DNA from: an uncultured Microbacteriaceae bacterium
GTDB taxonomy: Bacteria; Actinomycetota; Actinomycetes; Actinomycetales; Microbacteriaceae
Length of the DNA stretch: 9,567 nucleotides
NCBI GenBank assembly: GCA_934661165.1
Contig: CAKUJB010000056.1
Coordinates: forward strand, 1-9,567
Direction of reading: 5' to 3'
Shown: positions 1 to 6,353 of the stretch, piece by piece
Position numbering within the stretch: position 1 is the stretch's first letter
Layout of the letters: the number at the start of each line of letters is the position of its first letter
Made by a program: the position numbers and the translations under genes
The notes under the pieces: generated by a model
What the model was told of the DNA's origin: nothing
The model's input: the letters and a program-made list of their open reading frames with translations, nothing else
Databases searched by the model: none

Positions 1-844
1 GGCGGGCGCTGATCGACATCGCGAGCGTGAGGCACAGCGTCAGGCCGTAGGCGTGGAACATGGGGAGCACGGCGTACACGGTGCGCCCGTCGACCGGGCC
101 CGCGGTCACCTGGGGGATCCAGGCGCGCGCCTGCGCCGCATTCGCGATGAGGTTGCGGTGGGTGAGGATCGCGGCCTTCGGGTGGCCCGTCGTCCCGGTC
201 GTGTACTGGAGCAGCGCGATGTCGCCGACGTGCGGCCGGGCGATGTCCGGATCGATCCGAGGCGCCTTGACGACCTGGTCCCACGGGATCGTGCCCGTGA
301 CGGCCTCGGTGAGCGCCGCGCGCGACTCGCGCGCCTTCGCGATCGGCAGCGAGAGCAGCAGCCGCATCTTCGCGGGCATCGCCTTGACGAGGTTGACGGA
401 GACGATGCGCGCCGGGCGGAGGTCCTCGGGGAGGTCCTGCAGCGTCGCGACGACCTTGTCCCAGGCGATTGCGAACTTCGCGCCGTGGTCCTCGAACTGG
501 TGGCGCATCTCCCGCGGCGTGTAGAGCGGGTTGTGCTCGACGACGCGGGCGCCGAGGCGCAGCGCCGCGTAGAACGCCGCGATGTGCTGCGGGCAGTTCG
601 GCAGGATGATCGCGACGTGGTCGCCGGCCTTGACCCCGAGCCGGCGCAGCGATTCCGCAGCCCGGTCGATGAGCTCGAGGAGCTCGCCGTACGTCGTCTC
701 GGCGCCGAAGAACTCGAGCGCGACCGCCTGCGGGTTCGCCGCGGCCGAGGCGGCGACGAGGTCGTACAGCGAGCCGGTCGGCTCCTCGATCTCGTGCGGG
801 ACGCCCTCGGCGTAGTTCGGGTACCAGGGCTTCGTCGCGCTCAT
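1..844 (-). CDS. Long-chain fatty-acid--CoA ligase (AMP-forming), N-terminal part, cut by the window edge
   Basis: An adenylate-forming enzyme that would activate a fatty acid to acyl-AMP and then acyl-CoA in the cytoplasm. The 281 codons present begin MSATKPWYPNYAEG. They carry the FadD-type signature EHNPLYTPREM near residue 110 and the phosphate-binding loop YTTGTTGHPK at residues 214-223, followed by AAILTHRN. The loop deviates slightly from the common form (Thr for Ser or Gly at the second loop position, Ala where Gly usually follows the Lys), as some actinobacterial ligases do. The C-terminal half, with the adenylate and hinge motifs, lies outside the window, so completeness cannot be judged. 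The ATG at 844-842 is preceded by GAGAGG at 851-846, very close to the start; a TANNNT hexamer (TAGGCT, 857-852) lies just upstream. The gene follows prs by about 90 nt on the same strand. Chain-length specificity cannot be read from the sequence. Confidence 0.92.
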   Translation of the reverse strand, partial: MSATKPWYPNYAEGVPHEIEEPTGSLYDLVAASAAANPQAVALEFFGAETTYGELLELIDRAAESLRRLGVKAGDHVAIILPNCPQHIAAFYAALRLGARVVEHNPLYTPREMRHQFEDHGAKFAIAWDKVVATLQDLPEDLRPARIVSVNLVKAMPAKMRLLLSLPIAKARESRAALTEAVTGTIPWDQVVKAPRIDPDIARPHVGDIALLQYTTGTTGHPKAAILTHRNLIANAAQARAWIPQVTAGPVDGRTVYAVLPMFHAYGLTLCLTLAMSISAR

Positions 845-905
845 GCCTCTCAGCCTATGACGCGCTGGGGGCGAGGGACGCGACGAATGCGCCGCCCACG
901 ACGGG

Positions 906-926
906 CGACGCGGGACGGATGCGTCG
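906..926 (-). terminator. Weak hairpin just downstream of prs, possible terminator
   Basis: CGACGC (906-911) and GCGTCG (921-926) are a 6-bp inverted repeat around a 9-nt loop, 8 nt past the prs stop codon. No T-tract follows. In DNA this GC-rich, short stems arise easily by chance, so this is only a candidate end for the prs transcript. If it does not terminate, prs and the acyl-CoA ligase gene would be co-transcribed. Confidence 0.25.
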
Positions 927-933
927 GGTCGCC

Positions 934-1908
934 TCAGGCGGCGCCGTCGAACATCGACGTGACGGAGCCGTCGTCGAAGATCGCGCGGATGGCCTGCGCG
1001 ATGAGCGGGGCGATCGGCAGCACCGTGAGGCGGTCCCAGCGCTCCTCGGACGGCACCGGCAGGGTGTCGGTGACGACGACCTCGTCGATGCAGTCGGACT
1101 GCAGCCGCTCGGGCGCGGGGCCGGAGAAGATCGCATGCGTTGCGGCGACGATGACGCCCTTCGCGCCGTTCTTCTTCAGCGCCTCCGCGGCCTTGACGAT
1201 CGTGCCGCCGGTGTCGATCATGTCGTCGACGATGAGGCAGAGGCGGCCCTCGACCTCGCCGACGATCTCGTGGACGGAGACCTCGTTCGCCTTCCGCGGG
1301 TCGCGGCGCTTGTGGATGATCGCGAGCGGGGCGCCGAGCTTGTCGCTCCACACGTCCGCGACGCGCACCCGGCCCATGTCCGGCGAGACGATCGTGAGAT
1401 CGGGGCCCTGGAACTTCTTGAAGTACTCGAGGAGCACGGGCATCGCGAAGAGGTGGTCGACGGGTCCGTCGAAGAAGCCCTGGATCTGCGCCGCGTGGAG
1501 GTCGATCGACATGATCCGGTCGGCACCCGCGACCGAGAAGAGGTCGGTGACGAGGCGGGCGGAGATCGGCTCGCGCCCGCGGCCCTTCTTGTCCTGGCGG
1601 GCATACGGGAAGAAGGGGGCGATGACGGTGATCCGCTTCGCCGAGGCGCGCTTGGCCGCATCGATCATGATGAGCTGCTCCATGAGCCACTCGTTGATCG
1701 GCCGGCAGTGCGACTGCAGGATGAAGACGTCGGAGCCGCGGAGGCTCTCGTTGTATCGCGCGTAGATCTCGCCGTTCGCGAAGGTGCGCAGCTCCGTCTC
1801 GACGAGTTCGGTGCCGAGCGACTCGGCGACCTGCTCCGCGAGCTCCGGGTGCGCCCGACCGCTCACCAGGACGAGCCGTTTGATGTTCTCCACCTTGATC
1901 GCGGACAC
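934..1908 (-). CDS. prs: Ribose-phosphate pyrophosphokinase (PRPP synthase)
   Basis: Makes 5-phosphoribosyl 1-pyrophosphate from ribose 5-phosphate and ATP for purine, pyrimidine, histidine, tryptophan and NAD synthesis; cytoplasmic. Counting from the chosen start (324 aa, normal for the family): FANGE at 43-47, the flexible ATP-loop region YARQDKKGRGREP at 102-114, DLHAAQIQGFF at 136-146 with the metal-binding His138, and the PRPP-binding motif VDDMIDTGGTI at 227-237. The protein ends SVTSMFDGAA, typical of actinobacterial Prs. The start is placed at GTG 1908-1906 (protein begins MSAIKVENIKRL) because GGAGAGGGAG sits immediately upstream. In-frame GTG-ATG codons at 1926-1921 would add six residues, but they overlap that ribosome site and have none of their own. 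The gene lies 63 nt downstream of the phosphodiesterase gene. Confidence 0.97.
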   Translation of the reverse strand: MSAIKVENIKRLVLVSGRAHPELAEQVAESLGTELVETELRTFANGEIYARYNESLRGSDVFILQSHCRPINEWLMEQLIMIDAAKRASAKRITVIAPFFPYARQDKKGRGREPISARLVTDLFSVAGADRIMSIDLHAAQIQGFFDGPVDHLFAMPVLLEYFKKFQGPDLTIVSPDMGRVRVADVWSDKLGAPLAIIHKRRDPRKANEVSVHEIVGEVEGRLCLIVDDMIDTGGTIVKAAEALKKNGAKGVIVAATHAIFSGPAPERLQSDCIDEVVVTDTLPVPSEERWDRLTVLPIAPLIAQAIRAIFDDGSVTSMFDGAA

Positions 1909-1938
1909 GGGCTCCCTCTCCATCACGGCCAGAGCACG

Positions 1939-1944
1939 AGTCTA
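1939..1944 (-). promoter_or_regulatory. Possible -10 hexamer for prs
   Basis: TAGACT (1944-1939, read on the minus strand) fits the actinobacterial TANNNT -10 pattern and would start transcription near 1932, giving a short leader that holds the prs ribosome site at 1911-1920. No recognisable -35 is present. An imperfect GC-rich hairpin overlaps the upstream gene's stop codon (GATCC near 1947 pairing with GGATC near 1973). Together these could uncouple prs from the genes upstream, but both signals are weak. Confidence 0.3.
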
Positions 1945-1971
1945 GCGATCCCCGCGCGGCCCGCCCGCGGA

Positions 1972-3864
1972 TCAGCCGATCGCGATGAGCCGGTCGAGGG
2001 CGTCCCAGAGCTTCGCCGTGAGGCTGCGATCCTCCGCGAGGGCCTCGCGGACGGCGACGCCCATGTCGGGGTGGTCGGTGATGACGCCGTCGACGGGGGC
2101 CCGGAGGTAGCGGCGCATCGCCTCCTCGTCGTTGACCGTCCACACCAGGACGCCCTTGCCCGCGTCCCAGGCCGCGTCGCGCAGCTCGGGCGACGTCGAC
2201 CATTCCTCGACGACGATGAAATCGGCGGGGGTCTCGGGCAGTCCCCCGATGTTGACGGAGAGGATGTAGCCGACCTGGAGCTCGGGCCGCATCGCCTTCT
2301 GCCCGGCGACGACGTCCGCGGACAGCGAGTGGTACAGGCTCGTCTCGGCGATGCCGACCTCGTCGAGAATCGCGAAGAAGCGCTCGAGGTAGTCCTCGGT
2401 CTCCTTGCCGCTCGGCTTGATCTCGATGAGCAGCCGCTGCCCGAGCTCGGCGGCGCGCGCGACGTACTCACGGAGCGAGGGGATGCGGCCCGAGTGCCCG
2501 TCGGGCGTCGAGACGGTCATCGCGGTGAGATCGGCGAGCGTGAGGTCGGCGGTGTCGCGCGGGTCGCCCGCGAGTCGGCTCAGGTTGAAGTCGTGCATGA
2601 CAACCCAGTCGCCGTCAGCGGTCTGGATGGTGTCGAACTCGACGAGGTCGGCGCCCTGCGCGTGCGCGGCCTCGAGCGCCTCGATCGTGTTCTCGACCGC
2701 GACGGCCGGCGCGCCGCGGTGCCCGAGGATGAATGCGGCGCCGTCGTCGATGCGGTCGAGCTGCGGGAAGGCCTGCAGGGCGAGCGCGGCCGCGACCCCC
2801 GCGGCGACGACGGGGATGGCGATGGCGGCCGTGCGGCGGAGCGCCGGCGAGGCCGCACGGTCCGGTTCGGCGGCCGGCTCGTCGTCCGACGGCGCGGCCG
2901 ACTCGGTGCGTCCCGCCGTGTCCGGCGAGCCGGCGGCCTGGCGGGCGCGCACCGCCGCCGTGAAGACGTGCGACTGCAGCGCGATGCCGAGACCCGTGAG
3001 GAAGAACGCGACGACCGGGAGCACCCCGCTGCAGATCGCGGCGACGACGACCGCGGTGTCGGGCCCCGCGCCGAGCGTCTCGGCGAGGTCGCCGAGCGCC
3101 GTCGCGCCGAGGCCCACACCGGCCGCCGCGAGCGCCGCGAGCATGACGGGGACGACGGCGCCGAGGATGAGCAGCGCGATCCGCCACGGGATCCAGCCGG
3201 TCGCGCGCCAGCTCGCCGCCATCGCCGCGGGCACCCGCAGGCCCGCGACGGCGATGAACGGGAGCGTGAGCACCAACCGGAGGTTGAGGTACCAGAGGAC
3301 GAGGAGGGCGGCAGTGTAGCCGAGCGCGCCGCCCGGCGTCTTCATGAGCTCGCCGCTCACGAAGTTCGGCACCGCGATCCAGTCGCTGAAGACGGAGCCG
3401 AGCGCGGCGTGCCCGAGGGGTGCGAGGAGGAACGCGTACGGCACGAGCAGGAGCGTCGACGGCCGCAGCAGCCCGAGCAGCCGGGTGCCGAGCCCGTGCA
3501 GGAGCGCGCGCGGGCGCGGCAGGGCCCCGTCGCTCGCCGCCTGCTGCCCCGCCGCGGCGAGCAGGAATGCGGCCGCCTGCGCGAGCAGCGCGATGAGGCC
3601 GAGGACCGCGAGCAGGAGGAAGAGCAGGATGCCGGCCGGGGCCGCGAAGAACCGCGCCGCGGTGTCGAGCGTGAGGCTCGCGACGCCCGCGGCCTGGAGT
3701 GCCGCGCCGAAGACGGCGTGCAGCCCCGGCACCGCGAGCAGGACGACGATGCCCTGCAGCACGGCGATGAGCGCGAGCCAGCCGCCGAGCCGACCGAAGG
3801 TCAGCCGATACGCGTCGCCGAGCGACTTCCCCACCCTGATGCGCATCGCCCCCCGCTCACGCAT
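1972..3864 (-). CDS. Membrane-anchored glycerophosphodiester phosphodiesterase (GDPD)
   Basis: Hydrolyses glycerophosphodiesters to glycerol 3-phosphate and an alcohol. About 630 aa from ATG 3864. Residues 1 to ~330 hold about six hydrophobic segments (first ~29-48, second ~76-102), with RLVLTLPFIAVAGL resembling the GDPD-associated membrane domain. An Ala/Asp/Glu/Pro-rich linker follows, then one more membrane segment (TAAIAIPVVAAGVAAALAL), then the catalytic domain. That domain has HRG at 382-384, E391-N392, E409-F-D411, H424-D425 and IEIKP at 480-484, so the active-site set is complete. This layout suggests that the catalytic domain faces outward (inference). The ATG at 3864 overlaps the glmU stop by 8 nt and has GAGGAG about 10 nt upstream; ATG 3846 (GGGGGG upstream) is an equally possible start, six residues shorter. 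Co-transcription with glmU is likely. The natural substrate, phospholipid or teichoic-acid derived, is unknown. Confidence 0.92.
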   Translation of the reverse strand: MRERGAMRIRVGKSLGDAYRLTFGRLGGWLALIAVLQGIVVLLAVPGLHAVFGAALQAAGVASLTLDTAARFFAAPAGILLFLLLAVLGLIALLAQAAAFLLAAAGQQAASDGALPRPRALLHGLGTRLLGLLRPSTLLLVPYAFLLAPLGHAALGSVFSDWIAVPNFVSGELMKTPGGALGYTAALLVLWYLNLRLVLTLPFIAVAGLRVPAAMAASWRATGWIPWRIALLILGAVVPVMLAALAAAGVGLGATALGDLAETLGAGPDTAVVVAAICSGVLPVVAFFLTGLGIALQSHVFTAAVRARQAAGSPDTAGRTESAAPSDDEPAAEPDRAASPALRRTAAIAIPVVAAGVAAALALQAFPQLDRIDDGAAFILGHRGAPAVAVENTIEALEAAHAQGADLVEFDTIQTADGDWVVMHDFNLSRLAGDPRDTADLTLADLTAMTVSTPDGHSGRIPSLREYVARAAELGQRLLIEIKPSGKETEDYLERFFAILDEVGIAETSLYHSLSADVVAGQKAMRPELQVGYILSVNIGGLPETPADFIVVEEWSTSPELRDAAWDAGKGVLVWTVNDEEAMRRYLRAPVDGVITDHPDMGVAVREALAEDRSLTAKLWDALDRLIAIG

Positions 3865-5272
3865 CCCCGACGGTCTCCTCGTCGTCCCGCAGATACGGTG
3901 GGACCCAGCCCTCGACGTTCTTCTGCGACGCCGCCGTGATCGCGAGTGCGCCCGGCGGCACATCGCGGCGCACGACCGCCCCCGCCCCGACCGTCGCGTC
4001 GTCGCCGACCTCGACGGGGGCGACGAATGCGTTGTGCACGCCGGTGTGGACCCGGTCGCCGATGCGGGTTCGGTGCTTGTGCTTCCCGTCGTAGTTCGCC
4101 GTGATCGCGCCCGCGCCGATGTTCGTCCCCTCGCCGATCTCCGCGTCGCCGATGTAGGAGAGGTGGGGGACCTTCGAGCCCGCGCCGATCGTCGAGTTCT
4201 TCACCTCGACGTACGTGCCGATCTTGCCGCGCTCCCCGAGCACGGTCCCGGGGCGCAGATACGCGAAGGGACCGACCGTCGCGCCGGGGCCGATGACCGC
4301 GAGCGTCGCGTCGGTGCGGGACACCCTCGCGCCGTCGCCGATCTCGGTGTCGGTGATCGTCGTGTCTGGCCCGATGACCGCACCCGCGCCGATCGTCGTC
4401 GCGCCGCGCAGCTGCGTGTCGGGGAGGATCTCGGTGTCCTCGCCGATCGTCACCTCGACATCGATCCACGTCGTCGCCGGGTCGCGCACCGTCACCCCGG
4501 CGAGCTGATGCGCGCGAACGATCCGCGCATTCATGATCCGCTCCGCCTCCGCGAGCTGCGCGCGGTCGTTGACGCCGAGGAGGACCGTCGTGTCGCGGTG
4601 CTCGTGGGCGAGGACCCGCGCGCCGTCGGTGCGGAGGATGCCGAAGACGTCGGTGAGGTATTTCTCGCCCTGCGCATTCGTCGTCCCGACGCGCGCGAGC
4701 GCGGTCCGGAGCGCTTCGACACGGAAGACGTAGGTCCCGCTGTTCACCTCGTCGACCGCGGCCTCCTCCGCGGAGGCGTCCGCCTGCTCGACGATGCGGT
4801 CGATGCCGAGACCGTCGGCGGCGCGCAGGATGCGGCCGTAGCCGCTCGGGTCCGCCAGGCGGGCGGTGAGCACGGAGGCGGCGAAGTCCTGCCGCCGGTG
4901 GTCGTCGAGGAGCTCGCCGATCGTCGCGGCATCGAGCAGCGGGACATCGCCCGAGAGCACGACGACGTCGCCGTCGAAGCCGTCCGGGATGGCCGCGAGC
5001 GCGAGCTCGACCGCGCGGCCGGTGCCGGGGACGTCGTCCTGGTCGACGAGTCGGAGGCCGGGCACGAGGTCCTCGACCGCCGCCGCGACGAGGTCGCGCT
5101 CGTGGCGCACGACGAGGAGCGTGTGCTCTGGCGCGAGCTCCCGGGTCGTGTGGAGGACATGGGCGATGAGACTGCGGCCGGCGATCGAGTGGAGCACCTT
5201 CGGCGTCGCGGATCGCATCCGCGTGCCCTTGCCCGCCGCGAGGACGACGACTGCGAGACGGCGTGAGCTCAT
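3857..5272 (-). CDS. glmU: Bifunctional UDP-GlcNAc pyrophosphorylase / GlcN-1-P acetyltransferase
   Basis: Acetylates glucosamine 1-phosphate and then couples it to UTP, giving UDP-N-acetylglucosamine for peptidoglycan. 471 aa, full length. The N-terminal nucleotidyltransferase domain shows LAAGKGTRM at 11-19, PKVLH at 24-28 and GDVPLL beginning at 108. The C-terminal left-handed beta-helix shows hexapeptide repeats, then LRPGTVLGERGKIGTYVEVK, SKVPHLSYIGDAEIG with the expected catalytic His370, and NYDGKHKHRT. The start is ATG 5272, directly before the conserved N-terminal strand. No Shine-Dalgarno sequence precedes it, but CAGAAT ends 6 nt upstream, so the mRNA may be leaderless. The gene heads an operon with the GDPD gene. 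Two Asn-Ala pairs use the otherwise rare codon AAT, each creating the GAATGCG word discussed in the findings. Confidence 0.98.
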   Translation of the reverse strand: MSSRRLAVVVLAAGKGTRMRSATPKVLHSIAGRSLIAHVLHTTRELAPEHTLLVVRHERDLVAAAVEDLVPGLRLVDQDDVPGTGRAVELALAAIPDGFDGDVVVLSGDVPLLDAATIGELLDDHRRQDFAASVLTARLADPSGYGRILRAADGLGIDRIVEQADASAEEAAVDEVNSGTYVFRVEALRTALARVGTTNAQGEKYLTDVFGILRTDGARVLAHEHRDTTVLLGVNDRAQLAEAERIMNARIVRAHQLAGVTVRDPATTWIDVEVTIGEDTEILPDTQLRGATTIGAGAVIGPDTTITDTEIGDGARVSRTDATLAVIGPGATVGPFAYLRPGTVLGERGKIGTYVEVKNSTIGAGSKVPHLSYIGDAEIGEGTNIGAGAITANYDGKHKHRTRIGDRVHTGVHNAFVAPVEVGDDATVGAGAVVRRDVPPGALAITAASQKNVEGWVPPYLRDDEETVGDA

Positions 5273-5278
5273 GCGATC

Positions 5279-5284
5279 ATTCTG
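5279..5284 (-). promoter_or_regulatory. Candidate -10 element for leaderless glmU mRNA
   Basis: CAGAAT (5284-5279 on the minus strand) lies exactly 6 nt before the glmU ATG, which would put the transcription start on or next to the A of ATG. It keeps the A and final T of TANNNT but has C at the first position. No clear -35 is visible. The same 6-nt spacing recurs before the TMEM175 and rsmA genes, which is the main support for it. Confidence 0.4.
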
Positions 5285-5351
5285 CCGGGTCTGGGAGAAT
5301 CGGTGGGCGACCGGGTGCGGCGCGCGCTCTCGGCGCGGCGGGACCGGCCGA

Positions 5352-5423
5352 TCCGCCTTGGTGTAATGGCAGCACGACGGCCTTTGGAGCCGTGAGGTCC
5401 AGGTTCGAGCCCTGGGGGCGGAG
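5352..5423 (+). tRNA. tRNA-Gln (anticodon UUG)
   Basis: A complete 72-nt cloverleaf can be drawn. The acceptor stem pairs TCCGCCT (5352-5358) with GGGCGGA (5416-5422), including one T-G pair. The D arm is GTG...CAC. The anticodon stem pairs ACGGC (5377-5381) with GCCGT (5389-5393) around loop CTTTGGA, anticodon TTG at 5384-5386. The T arm pairs CCAGG (5399-5403) with CCTGG (5411-5415) around TTCGAGC. The discriminator base is G, as expected for Gln. CCA is not encoded. It is transcribed opposite to its neighbours, between the start of glmU and the end of the TMEM175 gene. GAGAAT at 5295-5300 is a weak candidate -10 for it. A single UUG tRNA can read both CAA and CAG by wobble. Confidence 0.97.
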
Positions 5424-5426
5424 CAC

Positions 5427-5478
5427 GGTGCGCGCGAAACGAAGGAAGAATCGCCCCTTCGTCCGGATTATGCGCACC
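5427..5478 (+). terminator. Two-tier hairpin after tRNA-Gln, probable terminator or processing stem
   Basis: Starting 4 nt past the tRNA, GGTGCGC (5427-5433) pairs with GCGCACC (5472-5478). Inside that, ACGAAGG (5439-5445) pairs with CCTTCGT (5456-5462) around a 10-nt loop. Both arms are perfect 7-bp repeats. No T-run follows, as is common for actinobacterial terminators. GAAACGA (5436-5442) could alternatively pair with TCGTTTC (5485-5491). It sits between the tRNA and the convergent TMEM175 gene, so it could end transcription from either side. Confidence 0.45.
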
Positions 5479-5514
5479 TGCGGGTCGTTTCTCCTTCGCT
5501 GTGCACGCCCGCGC

Positions 5515-6168
5515 TCAGGCGCGCGCGGTGCGGCGGTCGATGACACGCCGGCTCGTCACCCCCACGATCGGCGCGAGCACGAAGGTGGCGAACCAGCTCC
5601 ACATCGCCGTCTCCCCGCCCCAGACGAGCGCGATCGGGATCGACAGGCCGAAGACGACGAGCACCGGCACGAAGTCGAGCACGACGAACCAGAAGACGCC
5701 TGCGTCGACGTCGGCCGCGAGCAGGCCGCGGCGGCGCGCGTAGCTCCACTGCACGAGCTCGACCGCGCACAGCGCGACGACGACCGCTGCATAGAGCACG
5801 ACCGCCGCCGTCTCCGGCGCGAACTCGCCGATGAGACTCGTCGGGAACGGCACCGAGGCGACGAGGAAGAGCAGGACGAGGTTGATGATGATGAAACCCG
5901 TGTCGTAGCCCGTCACGACGCGGAAGCGGCGATGATGCCCGACCCAGAAGTACGCGACGATCGTGAACGACAGGGCGAACGTGAGGTAGGAGGGCCACTC
6001 CGCCTGGAGCACCGCAAGCGCGCTCTCGCTGCCGAGCGGGACCCGGAGGTCGAGGACGAGCAGCGTCATCGCGATCGCGAAGACGGCGTCGCTGTAGTAC
6101 GCGATGCGGTCGGCGTCCTTGCCGCGGCCGAACAGCCGGGTCGTCCTCGCCTGCACGCCCTCACTCAC
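5515..6168 (-). CDS. TMEM175-family (DUF1211) potassium-channel-like membrane protein
   Basis: 217 aa from GTG 6168, the usual length for the bacterial single-repeat members, which assemble as tetramers and conduct K+ in studied cases. The family hallmark is visible in the first membrane segment: RIAYYSDAVFAIAMTLLVLD at residues 21-40, with Tyr25-Ser26-Asp27 in place of the usual Phe-Ser-Asp. About five further hydrophobic segments follow; YFWVGHHRRFR lies after the third. The C-terminus is basic (RRVIDRRTARA). A longer in-frame version from 6255 would begin with an Arg-rich stretch unlike the family and is less likely. GTG 6168 has no Shine-Dalgarno but has TACCGT 6 nt upstream. The assignment to the family is firm; ion selectivity and role here are not shown by the sequence. 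Confidence 0.87.
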   Translation of the reverse strand: MSEGVQARTTRLFGRGKDADRIAYYSDAVFAIAMTLLVLDLRVPLGSESALAVLQAEWPSYLTFALSFTIVAYFWVGHHRRFRVVTGYDTGFIIINLVLLFLVASVPFPTSLIGEFAPETAAVVLYAAVVVALCAVELVQWSYARRRGLLAADVDAGVFWFVVLDFVPVLVVFGLSIPIALVWGGETAMWSWFATFVLAPIVGVTSRRVIDRRTARA

Positions 6169-6174
6169 GGGACG

Positions 6175-6180
6175 ACGGTA
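6175..6180 (-). promoter_or_regulatory. Candidate -10 element for leaderless TMEM175 mRNA
   Basis: TACCGT (6180-6175 on the minus strand) matches TANNNT and ends exactly 6 nt before GTG 6168. No ribosome site lies between, so the transcript probably begins at the start codon. It also supports choosing this GTG over longer starts. No convincing -35 was found. Confidence 0.45.
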
Positions 6181-6219
6181 GCGGCCGCGGGGGTCGCGGC
6201 GCCAGGGGCGTGGGCCCTG

Positions 6220-6285
6220 TCGCCGAGCGCAGGCGGTGTCGTGCTGCGCAGGCATGTCGCGGCGGATGCCGCCTGCGGTCGGCGA
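6220..6285. repeat. 17-bp imperfect inverted repeat between ispE and the TMEM175 gene
   Basis: The arms at 6220-6236 and 6269-6285 are complementary at 16 of 17 positions (one G-G mismatch), around a 32-nt centre that itself contains GGCAT...ATGCC. This fills the middle of the 184-nt gap between the ispE stop and the TMEM175 start. No coding sequence is evident in the gap. It could be a second terminator for rsmA-ispE, a regulatory stem upstream of the channel gene, or a small palindromic repeat. No flanking target duplication is seen. Confidence 0.6.
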
Positions 6286-6318
6286 GAGTGCCTGCGTGCG
6301 CGCTCGCCCGCGCGATCG

Positions 6319-6353
6319 GGAGGAATGCGGGCGGCGGCCCCGCGCATTCCTCC
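6319..6353 (-). terminator. Terminator hairpin of the rsmA-ispE operon
   Basis: GGAGGAATGCG (6319-6329) and CGCATTCCTCC (6343-6353) form a perfect 11-bp stem around a 13-nt GC-rich loop. It starts on the last base of the ispE stop codon, as read on the minus strand. There is no T-tract, which is usual for high-GC actinobacteria. The stem contains two inverted copies of the over-represented word GAATGCG. Confidence 0.65.

Noticed and set aside
1947..1973. GC-rich hairpin at the GDPD stop codon as a terminator
   Set aside because: The stem is only 5 bp plus 3 bp with a 2-nt bulge; too weak to list on its own in such GC-rich sequence.
919..3939. Plus-strand open frame of about 1000 codons antisense to prs and the GDPD gene
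   Set aside because: Its product is a low-complexity mixture of Arg, Asp, Glu, Ala and Gly with no domain, as expected opposite GC-rich genes; the minus-strand frames carry intact conserved proteins.
3344..5266. Plus-strand open frame of 640 codons antisense to glmU and the start of the GDPD gene
   Set aside because: Shadow of glmU; no ribosome site or domain, composition driven by GC-rich third positions.
5277..5546. Minus-strand open frame covering the tRNA-Gln
   Set aside because: It runs antisense through a clear tRNA and through hairpin DNA, and has no similarity I recognise.
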